A stretch of 13,070 nucleotides of DNA, from assembly GCA_020049245.1 (NCBI GenBank), contig JAIFLB010000043.1, forward strand, positions 1-13,070. The letters run 5' to 3'. The notes under the pieces are model-generated. The model worked only from the letters and a program-made list of their open reading frames with translations, made no database searches and was not told the origin of the DNA. The DNA is from Betaproteobacteria bacterium (GTDB lineage Bacteria; Pseudomonadota; Gammaproteobacteria; Burkholderiales; Thiobacillaceae). This document shows, piece after piece, positions 7,111 to 13,070 of this stretch; position 1 is the first letter of the stretch; the number at the start of each line of letters is the position of its first letter. A program made the position numbers and the translations under genes.

Positions 7111-7956
7111 TTACAGATCGCCGTCGGCGCCTGCCTGCATGATTTCCGCCATCTTCTTGCGAATATCTATCGCGCCTTTGGAGAGTTCCGGCGAGATGCC
7201 CATCTGGGTTTCATAGCCTTCAACCCATTCCAGGTTCCAGTCCAGCATCATGACCCAGATGTTCTTCTCGGCATCTTCCATGACGCCGATGCGGCAGGGC
7301 AGGAAGACCAGGAATTCCGGACTGATCTTGAGCAGGTCGCGGCCGACGCCAATGTCGCAGAAACTGTGCACTTCGATGCGAGGCGCGGTCATGTCGCCCA
7401 GCACGGCCTGAAAGTCCTTGTACATCAGGTTGTTGCCGACGTATTTGAAGTTCAGTTTGTTGGCGCGCAACATCATCGATTCGACCACGTCGTCAAAGCT
7501 GACGCCGGGTTTCGCCTTGATCTTCATGGTGAACCAGTTCATCGCATCCGGCATCGACATGCGGAAGATGCTGCTCATGATCGGCATCATCATCTGCATC
7601 ATCTGCTTCTTCGCGCCGTCCGGAATGCCGGGCCGCATGCTGTAAGGCTTGGTCGGCGTCGGCGACAGCGTGCCGACCAGCGGAATCGGAATGCCGCGCA
7701 GATCGGGAATGCCCGGCAGGCTGGGGAGAGAAGGCAAAGCCGGCAAACTCGGCAGGCTGGGCAAACCGAACTGCGGGAAGCCAAACGGTGCCGGGGCCGG
7801 CACCATGCCGGGCATGACGGCGCCGGGCATGTAGGGATTCGGAGCGCCAGCCGGCGTGATCAGGTAGGGTTGCTGTGCCTGGGCCGGCGTCGTGGCGGTC
7901 AGCGTGACCAGGCTCAGAGCGAGCAGGGAGTGGGACAGACGCGTAAGTTTGGACAT
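7111..7956 (-). CDS. Secreted DUF302-domain protein with Leu-Pro repeats and a Met-rich segment
   Basis: The function is unknown. The 281-residue product starts with a signal peptide (cleavage near AQA|QQP, residue 27). A Pro/Gly-rich region follows at about 28-115, with LPSLP-type repeats at 65-80. A methionine-rich stretch at 119-136 begins MMQMMMPIM. A DUF302-like domain covers about 145-243, with Cys200 in HSFCDIGVG and Cys221 in LPCRIGV. DUF302 domains commonly end in this LPC-type motif and have no firmly established biochemical role. The Met and Cys content may mean periplasmic metal or thiol chemistry, but that is speculation. The ATG at 7956 has GAGGA at 6 nt spacing. The gene follows glnB by 13 nt, so it is probably the last gene of the nadE-glnB operon. 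A start at 8202 would only translate glnB out of frame. Confidence 0.8.
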   Translation of the reverse strand: MSKLTRLSHSLLALSLVTLTATTPAQAQQPYLITPAGAPNPYMPGAVMPGMVPAPAPFGFPQFGLPSLPSLPALPSLPSLPGIPDLRGIPIPLVGTLSPTPTKPYSMRPGIPDGAKKQMMQMMMPIMSSIFRMSMPDAMNWFTMKIKAKPGVSFDDVVESMMLRANKLNFKYVGNNLMYKDFQAVLGDMTAPRIEVHSFCDIGVGRDLLKISPEFLVFLPCRIGVMEDAEKNIWVMMLDWNLEWVEGYETQMGISPELSKGAIDIRKKMAEIMQAGADGDL

Positions 7957-7969
7957 GTGGATTCCTCGA

Positions 7970-8308
7970 TTAGATGGCGTCTTCACCGGCCTCGCCGGTA
8001 CGGATACGGATGACTTGTTCGACCGAAGTGACAAAGATCTTGCCATCGCCGATCTTCGACGTGCGGGCTGCCTTGACGATGGCTTCCAGCGCGGCATCGA
8101 GCATGCTATCGGATACCACGACTTCAACTTTGACCTTGGGCAGGAAATCGACAACGTACTCCGCGCCGCGATACAACTCGGTATGGCCTTTCTGACGGCC
8201 AAACCCTTTCACTTCCGTTACGGTCAGTCCGGATACGCCCAGCGTTGACAGGGCTTCGCGGACTTCATCGAGCTTGAAGGGTTTGATGATGGCTTCGACT
8301 TTTTTCAT
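7970..8308 (-). CDS. glnB: Nitrogen regulatory P-II protein GlnB
   Basis: P-II senses 2-oxoglutarate, ATP/ADP and, through uridylylation, glutamine. It controls NtrB/NtrC signalling, glutamine synthetase adenylylation and other targets in the cytoplasm. The 112-residue product has normal length and every signature: IIKPFKLDEVREAL at 7-20, the T-loop GFGRQKGHTELYRGAEY with the uridylylation site Tyr51, and the B-loop region KIGDGKIFV. It resembles E. coli GlnB more than GlnK over the T-loop (GHTELY rather than GHAELY), and no amtB is adjacent, so GlnB is preferred. GGAG lies upstream of the ATG. The gene sits 33 nt after nadE and 13 nt before the DUF302 gene, which suggests cotranscription. 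Confidence 0.95.
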   Translation of the reverse strand: MKKVEAIIKPFKLDEVREALSTLGVSGLTVTEVKGFGRQKGHTELYRGAEYVVDFLPKVKVEVVVSDSMLDAALEAIVKAARTSKIGDGKIFVTSVEQVIRIRTGEAGEDAI

Positions 8309-8341
8309 AGGCAGGTCTCCAGGGCTGTGGCAAGGTCGCGT

Positions 8342-9961
8342 TCAGGGGGCGCGATATTTATTGGTAATCGGATATCGCCGATCGCGGCCGAAGCCGCGCG
8401 CGGTAATGCGGATGCCGGGTGGCGATTGGCGGCGCTTGTATTCGCTGCGGTCGATCAGGCCGATGACCTTGCGGACATCGGCGGCGCTTTGTCCGGCGGC
8501 AATGATTTCGTGCGGCGCCATGTCCTTTTCAACATAACTGGCCATGATCGCGTCGAGAATTTCATAGGGGGGCAGGCTGTCCTGGTCGCATTGATCGGCG
8601 CGCAATTCGGCGCTCGGCGGACGCGTGATGATGCGTTCCGGAATCAGTGGCGAAGCCGGATCGCCGAGTTGATTGCGGTAGCGCGCCAGGCGCCAGACCA
8701 GCGTTTTGGCGACATCCTTCAGCACCGCGAAACCACCCGCCATGTCGCCGTACAACGTGGCATAGCCGCTGGCCATTTCACTCTTGTTGCCGGTGGTCAG
8801 CACCAGATGGCCGAACTTGTTTGACAGCGCCATCAGGATCACCCCGCGCACGCGCGCCTGGATGTTCTCCTCCGTCTGGTCGAACGGCAGATTCTCGAAC
8901 TCGTCCGACAACTCGCTCAGAAACACGTCGAACATCAGCTTGATGGGTTGCACGTCATAGCGGATGCCGAGATTGACCGCGAGTTGTTCGGCATCTTCCA
9001 GGCTCATGCTGGCGGTAAATTGCGACGGCATCATCACTGCCTGAACGCGGTCGGCGCCGATCGCATCGACCGCGATCGCCAGCGTCAGCGCCGAATCGAT
9101 GCCGCCGGAAGAACCCACCAGCACGCTGGGAAAACCATTCTTTTCGACGTAGTCGTGCACGCCGAGCACCAGCGCCTGATACACCGCCGCTTCGCTGTCC
9201 GGCAGCAGGTGTATTTCGCCCCTCGGCTGGCCATGCACAAGTTCGACAAAATGCAGACCGCTGGTGAGGGCTGGAAACTGGGCGCGCAGCGCGCCGTTGG
9301 CATCGAGCGCGAATGAAGCGCCGTCGAACACCAGTTCATCCTGACCGCCCACCGCATTCACGTAAACCAGCGGCAAGCCGGTTTCCATGACACGCCGGCG
9401 AGCGACTTCATAGCGTTCCGCCTGTTTGGCGAGATGAAAAGGCGATGCGTTCAGCACCAGCAGCGCTTGCGCGCCGGCATCCCGCGCCTGGGTCGCCGTG
9501 CCGGGCTCCCAGATATCGGCACAGATATTGATGCCGAAACGCATGCCGCCGCAGTCGAAAACGCAGGCCGCATCACCCATGACGAAGGTGCGCTGCTCAT
9601 CGAATACCGAGTGATTCGGTAATTTCTGTTTGCGATAGACCGCCTCGATCCGTCCCGCGCGCAACACTGCAGCGGCATTGAAATAGCGGCCATCTTCATT
9701 CAGCGGATAGCCGACTACCACCGTCAGCGCTGGCGGCAACTGGCTGGCGAGTTGATCCAGCACGCGTGCGTTCTCGTCGTAGAAATCCGGCCGCAATGCG
9801 AGGTCTTCCGGCGGATAGCCGCACAGCGCGAGTTCGGGGGTGACCAGAATCGCCGCTCCGGCGTCAGCGGCTTGATGCGCCAAGGCGACGATCTGGGCGG
9901 CGTTGCCGGCCAGATCCCCCAGCGTCGGATTCATTTGGGCCAGCGCGATCTTGATTTGCAT
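8342..9961 (-). CDS. nadE: Glutamine-dependent NAD+ synthetase NadE
   Basis: The final enzyme of NAD synthesis, amidating nicotinic acid adenine dinucleotide with ammonia drawn from glutamine. The 539-residue product has two domains. The N-terminal nitrilase-type glutaminase (about 1-255) shows the catalytic triad Glu43 (TPELALCGYPP), Lys113 (YRKQKLPN) and Cys147 (GINICADIWEP). The C-terminal synthetase shows the P-loop SGGIDS at 285-290, LTTGNKSEMASGYATLYGD, and the ending YKRRQSPPGIRIT...GRDRRYPI. I chose the ATG at 9961 because family members begin with this strand (MQIKIALAQMNPTLGDL). It lacks a clear ribosome-binding site: the nearest GAGGA is over 20 nt away, and a TAAAAT hexamer lies just upstream, so a near-leaderless transcript is possible. 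A GTG start at 10021 would add 20 residues. Confidence 0.95.
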   Translation of the reverse strand: MQIKIALAQMNPTLGDLAGNAAQIVALAHQAADAGAAILVTPELALCGYPPEDLALRPDFYDENARVLDQLASQLPPALTVVVGYPLNEDGRYFNAAAVLRAGRIEAVYRKQKLPNHSVFDEQRTFVMGDAACVFDCGGMRFGINICADIWEPGTATQARDAGAQALLVLNASPFHLAKQAERYEVARRRVMETGLPLVYVNAVGGQDELVFDGASFALDANGALRAQFPALTSGLHFVELVHGQPRGEIHLLPDSEAAVYQALVLGVHDYVEKNGFPSVLVGSSGGIDSALTLAIAVDAIGADRVQAVMMPSQFTASMSLEDAEQLAVNLGIRYDVQPIKLMFDVFLSELSDEFENLPFDQTEENIQARVRGVILMALSNKFGHLVLTTGNKSEMASGYATLYGDMAGGFAVLKDVAKTLVWRLARYRNQLGDPASPLIPERIITRPPSAELRADQCDQDSLPPYEILDAIMASYVEKDMAPHEIIAAGQSAADVRKVIGLIDRSEYKRRQSPPGIRITARGFGRDRRYPITNKYRAP

Positions 9962-10015
9962 GCGGCCGATTTTACGGGGGAAATCCTCCGCCTGGCTTGT
10001 GCTGCCGAAGCGAAA

Positions 10016-10033
10016 TGACACGGATCAATGTCA
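10016..10033. repeat. Inverted repeat upstream of nadE
   Basis: TGACA and TGTCA flank an 8-nt spacer, 55-72 bp upstream of the nadE ATG. The symmetry is like that of a dimeric regulator's operator. I could not link it to a known NAD regulator motif, and five-base arms can arise by chance. Confidence 0.3.
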
Positions 10034-10081
10034 GGCCCCGAAAATATCGCTCGCAGTGGTCTCCCTCAACCTTCCCCACAA

Positions 10082-10095
10082 CCGCTCAAAAGCGG
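10082..10095 (-). terminator. Short hairpin over the stop of the chemoreceptor remnant
   Basis: CCGCT and AGCGG form a 5-bp stem with a 4-nt loop that includes the TGA of the remnant. On the minus strand TTGTGGGG follows, which is a poor T tract. It may be a leftover of the lost receptor gene's terminator or a weak terminator after hrpA. Confidence 0.3.
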
Positions 10096-10181
10096 AATTG
10101 ATTGACCAGGTTTTCCAGTTCCTTGGCCAGATGCGCCAGTTGTTTGCTGGCATCCTGCGTGTCATGCGAGTGGCCGGCAAT
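10086..10181 (-). pseudogene. Remnant: C-terminal 31 codons of a methyl-accepting chemotaxis protein
   Basis: Directly after the hrpA stop, in another frame, the minus strand reads IAGHSHDTQDASKQLAHL, then AKELENLVNQFRF and a stop. This is the characteristic end of many methyl-accepting chemotaxis receptors: a helical Ala/Leu heptad segment ending in L-x-x-L-V-x-Q-F-(K/R). Upstream in the same frame the sequence is hrpA coding DNA and no longer looks like a receptor, and there is no start codon with a ribosome-binding site. It is best read as the tail of a receptor gene that once lay downstream of hrpA, with the rest deleted. The family resemblance is recognised by eye over only about 30 residues. 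Confidence 0.6.
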
Positions 10182-10182
10182 A

Positions 10183-13070
10183 TCAAATTCCCGCGATCTC
10201 GGCCCAGCGTTTTTCCAGCCGTTTCACCGAAACCGGTTCCGGCGTCTTCAGTTCCTGCGCGAACAGGCTGACGCGCAGTTCTTCCAGGCGCCAGCGGAAG
10301 TCTTCCATCTCGGGTTCGATGTTGCCGCCAATCCTGCCTTGCGCGGCAAGGCGTTCGCGGCGCTGGCGGAAGGCGTTCAGCAGCTTGGCCATTTCGTTCA
10401 TGCTGCCGAGATCGCGCGCGGTCTGCGCGGACAATTTGTTGAGGCGCATCTCCATCGCCTTCAGATAGCGCGGCAGATGCACCAGCCGGTTGGCTGGGTG
10501 ATGTGCCATGAAGCCGGGAAAGATCAGTTCGGCGAGCTGACCGCGCAGGTCCGCTACGGCGGCTTTCCAGGCCGGGTTTGCGTTGACTGGCGCTTTGCCC
10601 AGGGCTTGTTCGATTCGCATCGCGGCGGCAAGGACTTCCAGCCCGATCTGGGCCATCCGCGCCACCGCGTCCGGCAGGCGCGGGCGGGCGGTTTTGGCGG
10701 CATTTTCGAAGTCGATTTGACTGCGTGGCAGGGGCTTGTCGAAACCCAGTACATCCAATACAGCGGCGTTGAGCACGTCGCGCACCAGGTTTTCTGCCGG
10801 GTGGCTGAAACCGGGTACTGCCTTGAACATCAAGCCGTATTGCAGACTGGCGGCTTTCAGTTTCTGGCCCAGGTCGCGTTCGTTCTGGCGCAGCAGATCG
10901 GGGAAACCCAGCCAGAGCAGGCGCGCGATGCCTTCGCGATGCGCGGCTTCGGCGTTTTCGGCGCTGTCAAACAAGGCCAGTCGAACCTGGCCGGCGACTT
11001 GTTCGAGCGCAGGGAAAGTGGCAAAAGCAGTGGCAAAACCACTGGCAAAACCAGTGTTAAATCCAGCCGCGACGTTGGGTTTGCCACGGGGGTTGCCAGA
11101 CATGCCGACATGCATGCTTTCCGGCAGATCGCCAAAATCCCATTTGGTGACGTTGTCACGCTCGAATTGCCCGGTTGTGTTGGCCACTGAGCGCGCCAGT
11201 TCCTGCCTCGCCGCGCCGCCGAGTTGTTGTCGCAAGGTGCCCAGATCGCGGCCTTCCGCCAACGTTTTTCCAACTTCGTCCTGCACCCGGAAGTGCATGT
11301 TCAGATGCGCCGGCAACGCTTCCGGTCGCCAGGCATCGCGCGGAATCAGCGTGCCGGTGGTCTTGCTCAGGAAGGCGGCGAGGGCGTCGGTGAGAGCCGC
11401 AGTTTTCTTGTTGTCGAGCAGCGCCTGCGTCGCCGCGCGCGCGTAATCCGGCACCGGCACAAAACTGCGCCGGATCGATTGCGGCAGGCTTTTGATCAGC
11501 GCGGTGATTTTTTCTTCCAGCAAACCCGGCACCAGCCATTCGCAGGCCAGCACCGGAATCTGGTTGAGCGCGGCCAGCGGCGCCTCCAGCGTGACGCCAT
11601 CGTCCGGCGTGCCGGGGTCGAAGCGATAGGTCAGCGCAAAGCGGACGCCGTTGAATTCGATGTGCGGCGGAAAGTCGCGCGCGCTGGCCTCGGTATTGCC
11701 TGAAATCAGGTTCTCGCGTTGAAGAAACAGCAACTTCGGGTTGTTGCGTTCGGCCTCGCGCCGCCATTTCTCGAACGCTGCGCCGTTGTGCATGCCGAGC
11801 GGAATCCGGGTATCGAAAAACTGGTAAATCGCTTCCTCATCGACCGCGATGCGCGCATTGCGTGAGCGGTGCGACAGGTCGTCGATTTCCTCCAGCAGAC
11901 GCTGGTTGTGCACGAACCACGGCGCGCGCGTTTCGAAGTCGCCGTTGACCAGCGCGCCGCGCATGAAAAGTTCGCGGCTCAACACCGGGTCGATCGGCCC
12001 GTAATGCACTTTGCGGCCATTGATAATGGGCAGGCCGTACAACGTGGCACGCAGGCTTGCGGCGACATGCGCCGGTTTTTTTGCCCAATGCGGGTCGGTG
12101 TAGGACAGCTTGAGCAGATGCTTGGCTGCGTGTTCCACCCACTCGGGCTCGATCTTCGCCACCGTGCGCGCATACACCCGCTTGGTTTCGACAATCTCCG
12201 CGCCCATCACCCACTTCGGCTTCTTCTTGACGCCGGAGCCGGGAAAGATCAGGAATTTCACTTCGCGCGCGCCGAGATAGACGCCGTCTTCGGTGAGAAA
12301 ACCCAGGTTGCCGAGCAGGCCGGGCAGCAGCGCCTGGTGAATGACGGCGTAGCGGTTGGCGAGTTGGAGATTGAAGGCTTCGTCAGCGGTTTTGTTCTGG
12401 ACTTCTGCCGCAGTCGGGTGTGGTTCATCCGCCACTTGCCAGCCGAGTTCCTTCACCTGCGTCGTCAATTGGCCATAGACGTCGCGCCATTCACGCACGC
12501 GCAGCGGTGACAGATATTCGGCTTTCAGGCCTTCGCGCAGTTTGCGTTGCGATTTGCGGTGCGCGTTCTGGTCGTCGAGGTAGTGCCAGAGCTTGAGCAG
12601 CGCGATGAAATCGGAATTCGGGTCGGCGAAACGCGCATGTTTCTGATCGGCGGCGGCCTGATGTTCCAGCGGCCGCTCGCGTGGATCCTGGCTGGTCAGC
12701 GCGGCGGCGATGACCAGCACTTCATGCAGGCAGGCCTTGTCGCGCGCGGCGATCAGCATGCGGCCGATGCGCGGATCGACTGGCAGCCGCGCCAGTTGCT
12801 TGCCGATGCCGGTGAGGTTGCCCTGTTCATCCAGCGCGCCGAGTTCAACCAGCAATTGCTGGCCGTCCCGGATGCGCTTCGGCTCGGGCGCGTCAAGGAA
12901 CGGGAAATGCTCGATCTCCGGCAGGCGCAGCGATTTCATCCGCAATATGACGCCAGCCAGAGACGAGCGCAGTAGTTCCGGCGTGGTGTATTTCGGTCGC
13001 GCCAGGAAATCCTGTTCGTCATACAACCGGATGCAGATGCCTTCCGCAACGCGGCCGCAACGGCCAGCGC
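10183..13070 (-). CDS. hrpA: ATP-dependent RNA helicase HrpA (partial, 5' end outside window)
   Basis: HrpA is a DEAH-box RNA helicase, linked in E. coli to mRNA processing and rescue of stalled ribosomes. The frame is open from the right edge: 961 residues are present, and the helicase core up to motif VI lies outside. The fragment opens with AGRCGRVAEGICIRLYDEQDF, the helicase motif VI region. The winged-helix/HA2 region follows (PELLRSSLAGVILRM, then GKQLARLPVDPRIGRML), then an OB-fold-like part, then a long DUF3418-type C-terminus ending ELKTPEPVSVKRLEKRWAEIAGI. At 11017-11100 it contains in-frame 12-bp repeats coding for GFNT/GFAS/GFAT/AFAT, where relatives appear to have a short link. 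No frameshift is seen. The stop is followed at once by a chemoreceptor remnant. Confidence 0.95.
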   Translation of the reverse strand, partial: AGRCGRVAEGICIRLYDEQDFLARPKYTTPELLRSSLAGVILRMKSLRLPEIEHFPFLDAPEPKRIRDGQQLLVELGALDEQGNLTGIGKQLARLPVDPRIGRMLIAARDKACLHEVLVIAAALTSQDPRERPLEHQAAADQKHARFADPNSDFIALLKLWHYLDDQNAHRKSQRKLREGLKAEYLSPLRVREWRDVYGQLTTQVKELGWQVADEPHPTAAEVQNKTADEAFNLQLANRYAVIHQALLPGLLGNLGFLTEDGVYLGAREVKFLIFPGSGVKKKPKWVMGAEIVETKRVYARTVAKIEPEWVEHAAKHLLKLSYTDPHWAKKPAHVAASLRATLYGLPIINGRKVHYGPIDPVLSRELFMRGALVNGDFETRAPWFVHNQRLLEEIDDLSHRSRNARIAVDEEAIYQFFDTRIPLGMHNGAAFEKWRREAERNNPKLLFLQRENLISGNTEASARDFPPHIEFNGVRFALTYRFDPGTPDDGVTLEAPLAALNQIPVLACEWLVPGLLEEKITALIKSLPQSIRRSFVPVPDYARAATQALLDNKKTAALTDALAAFLSKTTGTLIPRDAWRPEALPAHLNMHFRVQDEVGKTLAEGRDLGTLRQQLGGAARQELARSVANTTGQFERDNVTKWDFGDLPESMHVGMSGNPRGKPNVAAGFNTGFASGFATAFATFPALEQVAGQVRLALFDSAENAEAAHREGIARLLWLGFPDLLRQNERDLGQKLKAASLQYGLMFKAVPGFSHPAENLVRDVLNAAVLDVLGFDKPLPRSQIDFENAAKTARPRLPDAVARMAQIGLEVLAAAMRIEQALGKAPVNANPAWKAAVADLRGQLAELIFPGFMAHHPANRLVHLPRYLKAMEMRLNKLSAQTARDLGSMNEMAKLLNAFRQRRERLAAQGRIGGNIEPEMEDFRWRLEELRVSLFAQELKTPEPVSVKRLEKRWAEIAGI
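11017..11064 (-). repeat. Four tandem 12-bp units inside hrpA
   Basis: On the plus strand the units are AGTGGCAAAAGC / AGTGGCAAAACC / ACTGGCAAAACC / AGTGTTAAATCC. Neighbouring units differ at one to three positions. The array is in frame and encodes, in hrpA order, GFNT, GFAS, GFAT and AFAT. Unit length divisible by three keeps hrpA open if the copy number changes. Confidence 0.85.
11077..11100 (-). repeat. Two 12-bp units in the opposite orientation inside hrpA
   Basis: Twelve bases from the tandem array, the minus strand carries TCTGGCAACCCC / CGTGGCAAACCC. These are diverged copies of the same TGGCAAAACC core in inverted orientation. They encode SGNP and RGKP. Together with the array they could fold into a hairpin. 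Confidence 0.6.

Noticed and set aside
11017..11100. The hrpA repeats as a CRISPR array
   Set aside because: The units are 12 bp, directly adjacent without spacers, and in frame within a conserved gene.
10102..11190. A 362-codon plus-strand frame opposite hrpA
   Set aside because: It runs antisense to conserved HrpA coding sequence; its SGKSSGKTTGKTS stretch is just the opposite-strand reading of the 12-bp repeats.
13026..13070. hrpA beginning at the ATG at 13026
   Set aside because: The frame continues to the window edge and reads AGRCGRVAEGICIRL, the conserved helicase motif VI, so the gene is only cut by the window.

Overview
The window is chromosomal DNA with high GC content and tightly packed genes. 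The gene set and the protein sequences (queG-murI divergent from tsaE-amiC, nadE followed by glnB, a DctPQM TRAP transporter, HrpA with a DUF3418-type C-terminus) point to a betaproteobacterium. A Rhodocyclales or Nitrosomonadales relative seems most likely, but that placement is inference from protein resemblance only.

Layout, left to right. Positions 1-2727, minus strand: a TRAP transporter for a carboxylate-type substrate, transcribed dctP, dctQ, dctM; dctM runs off the left edge. A GC-rich hairpin separates dctP from dctQM. Positions 2728-2930 hold a probable dctP promoter region and the terminator of the gene upstream. Positions 2931-3233, minus: a small periplasmic monohaem cytochrome c. 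Positions 3357-5198, minus: murI (glutamate racemase), preceded by queG (epoxyqueuosine reductase), which carries an internal deletion with a frameshift. Positions 5213-7044, plus: tsaE (tRNA t6A synthesis ATPase) and an AmiC-type cell-wall amidase, overlapping. A perfect 14-bp inverted repeat lies between amiC and the converging operon. Positions 7111-9961, minus: nadE, glnB and a secreted Met-rich DUF302 protein, spaced as one operon. Positions 9962-10182 hold a 31-codon remnant of a chemotaxis receptor C-terminus and the nadE upstream region. Positions 10183-13070, minus: the C-terminal three quarters of the RNA helicase HrpA, with an in-frame run of 12-bp repeats.

Most of this is housekeeping: tRNA modification (queG, tsaE), peptidoglycan supply and cleavage (murI, amiC), NAD synthesis and nitrogen signalling (nadE, glnB), RNA metabolism (hrpA), solute uptake and electron transfer. 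I see no phage, transposon, CRISPR or defence module. The points worth a second look are the queG deletion, the chemoreceptor remnant beside hrpA, the minisatellite inside hrpA, the unusual DUF302 protein, the Lys/Ala/Pro tail on DctP and the control region upstream of dctP. I found no convincing new multi-gene system.
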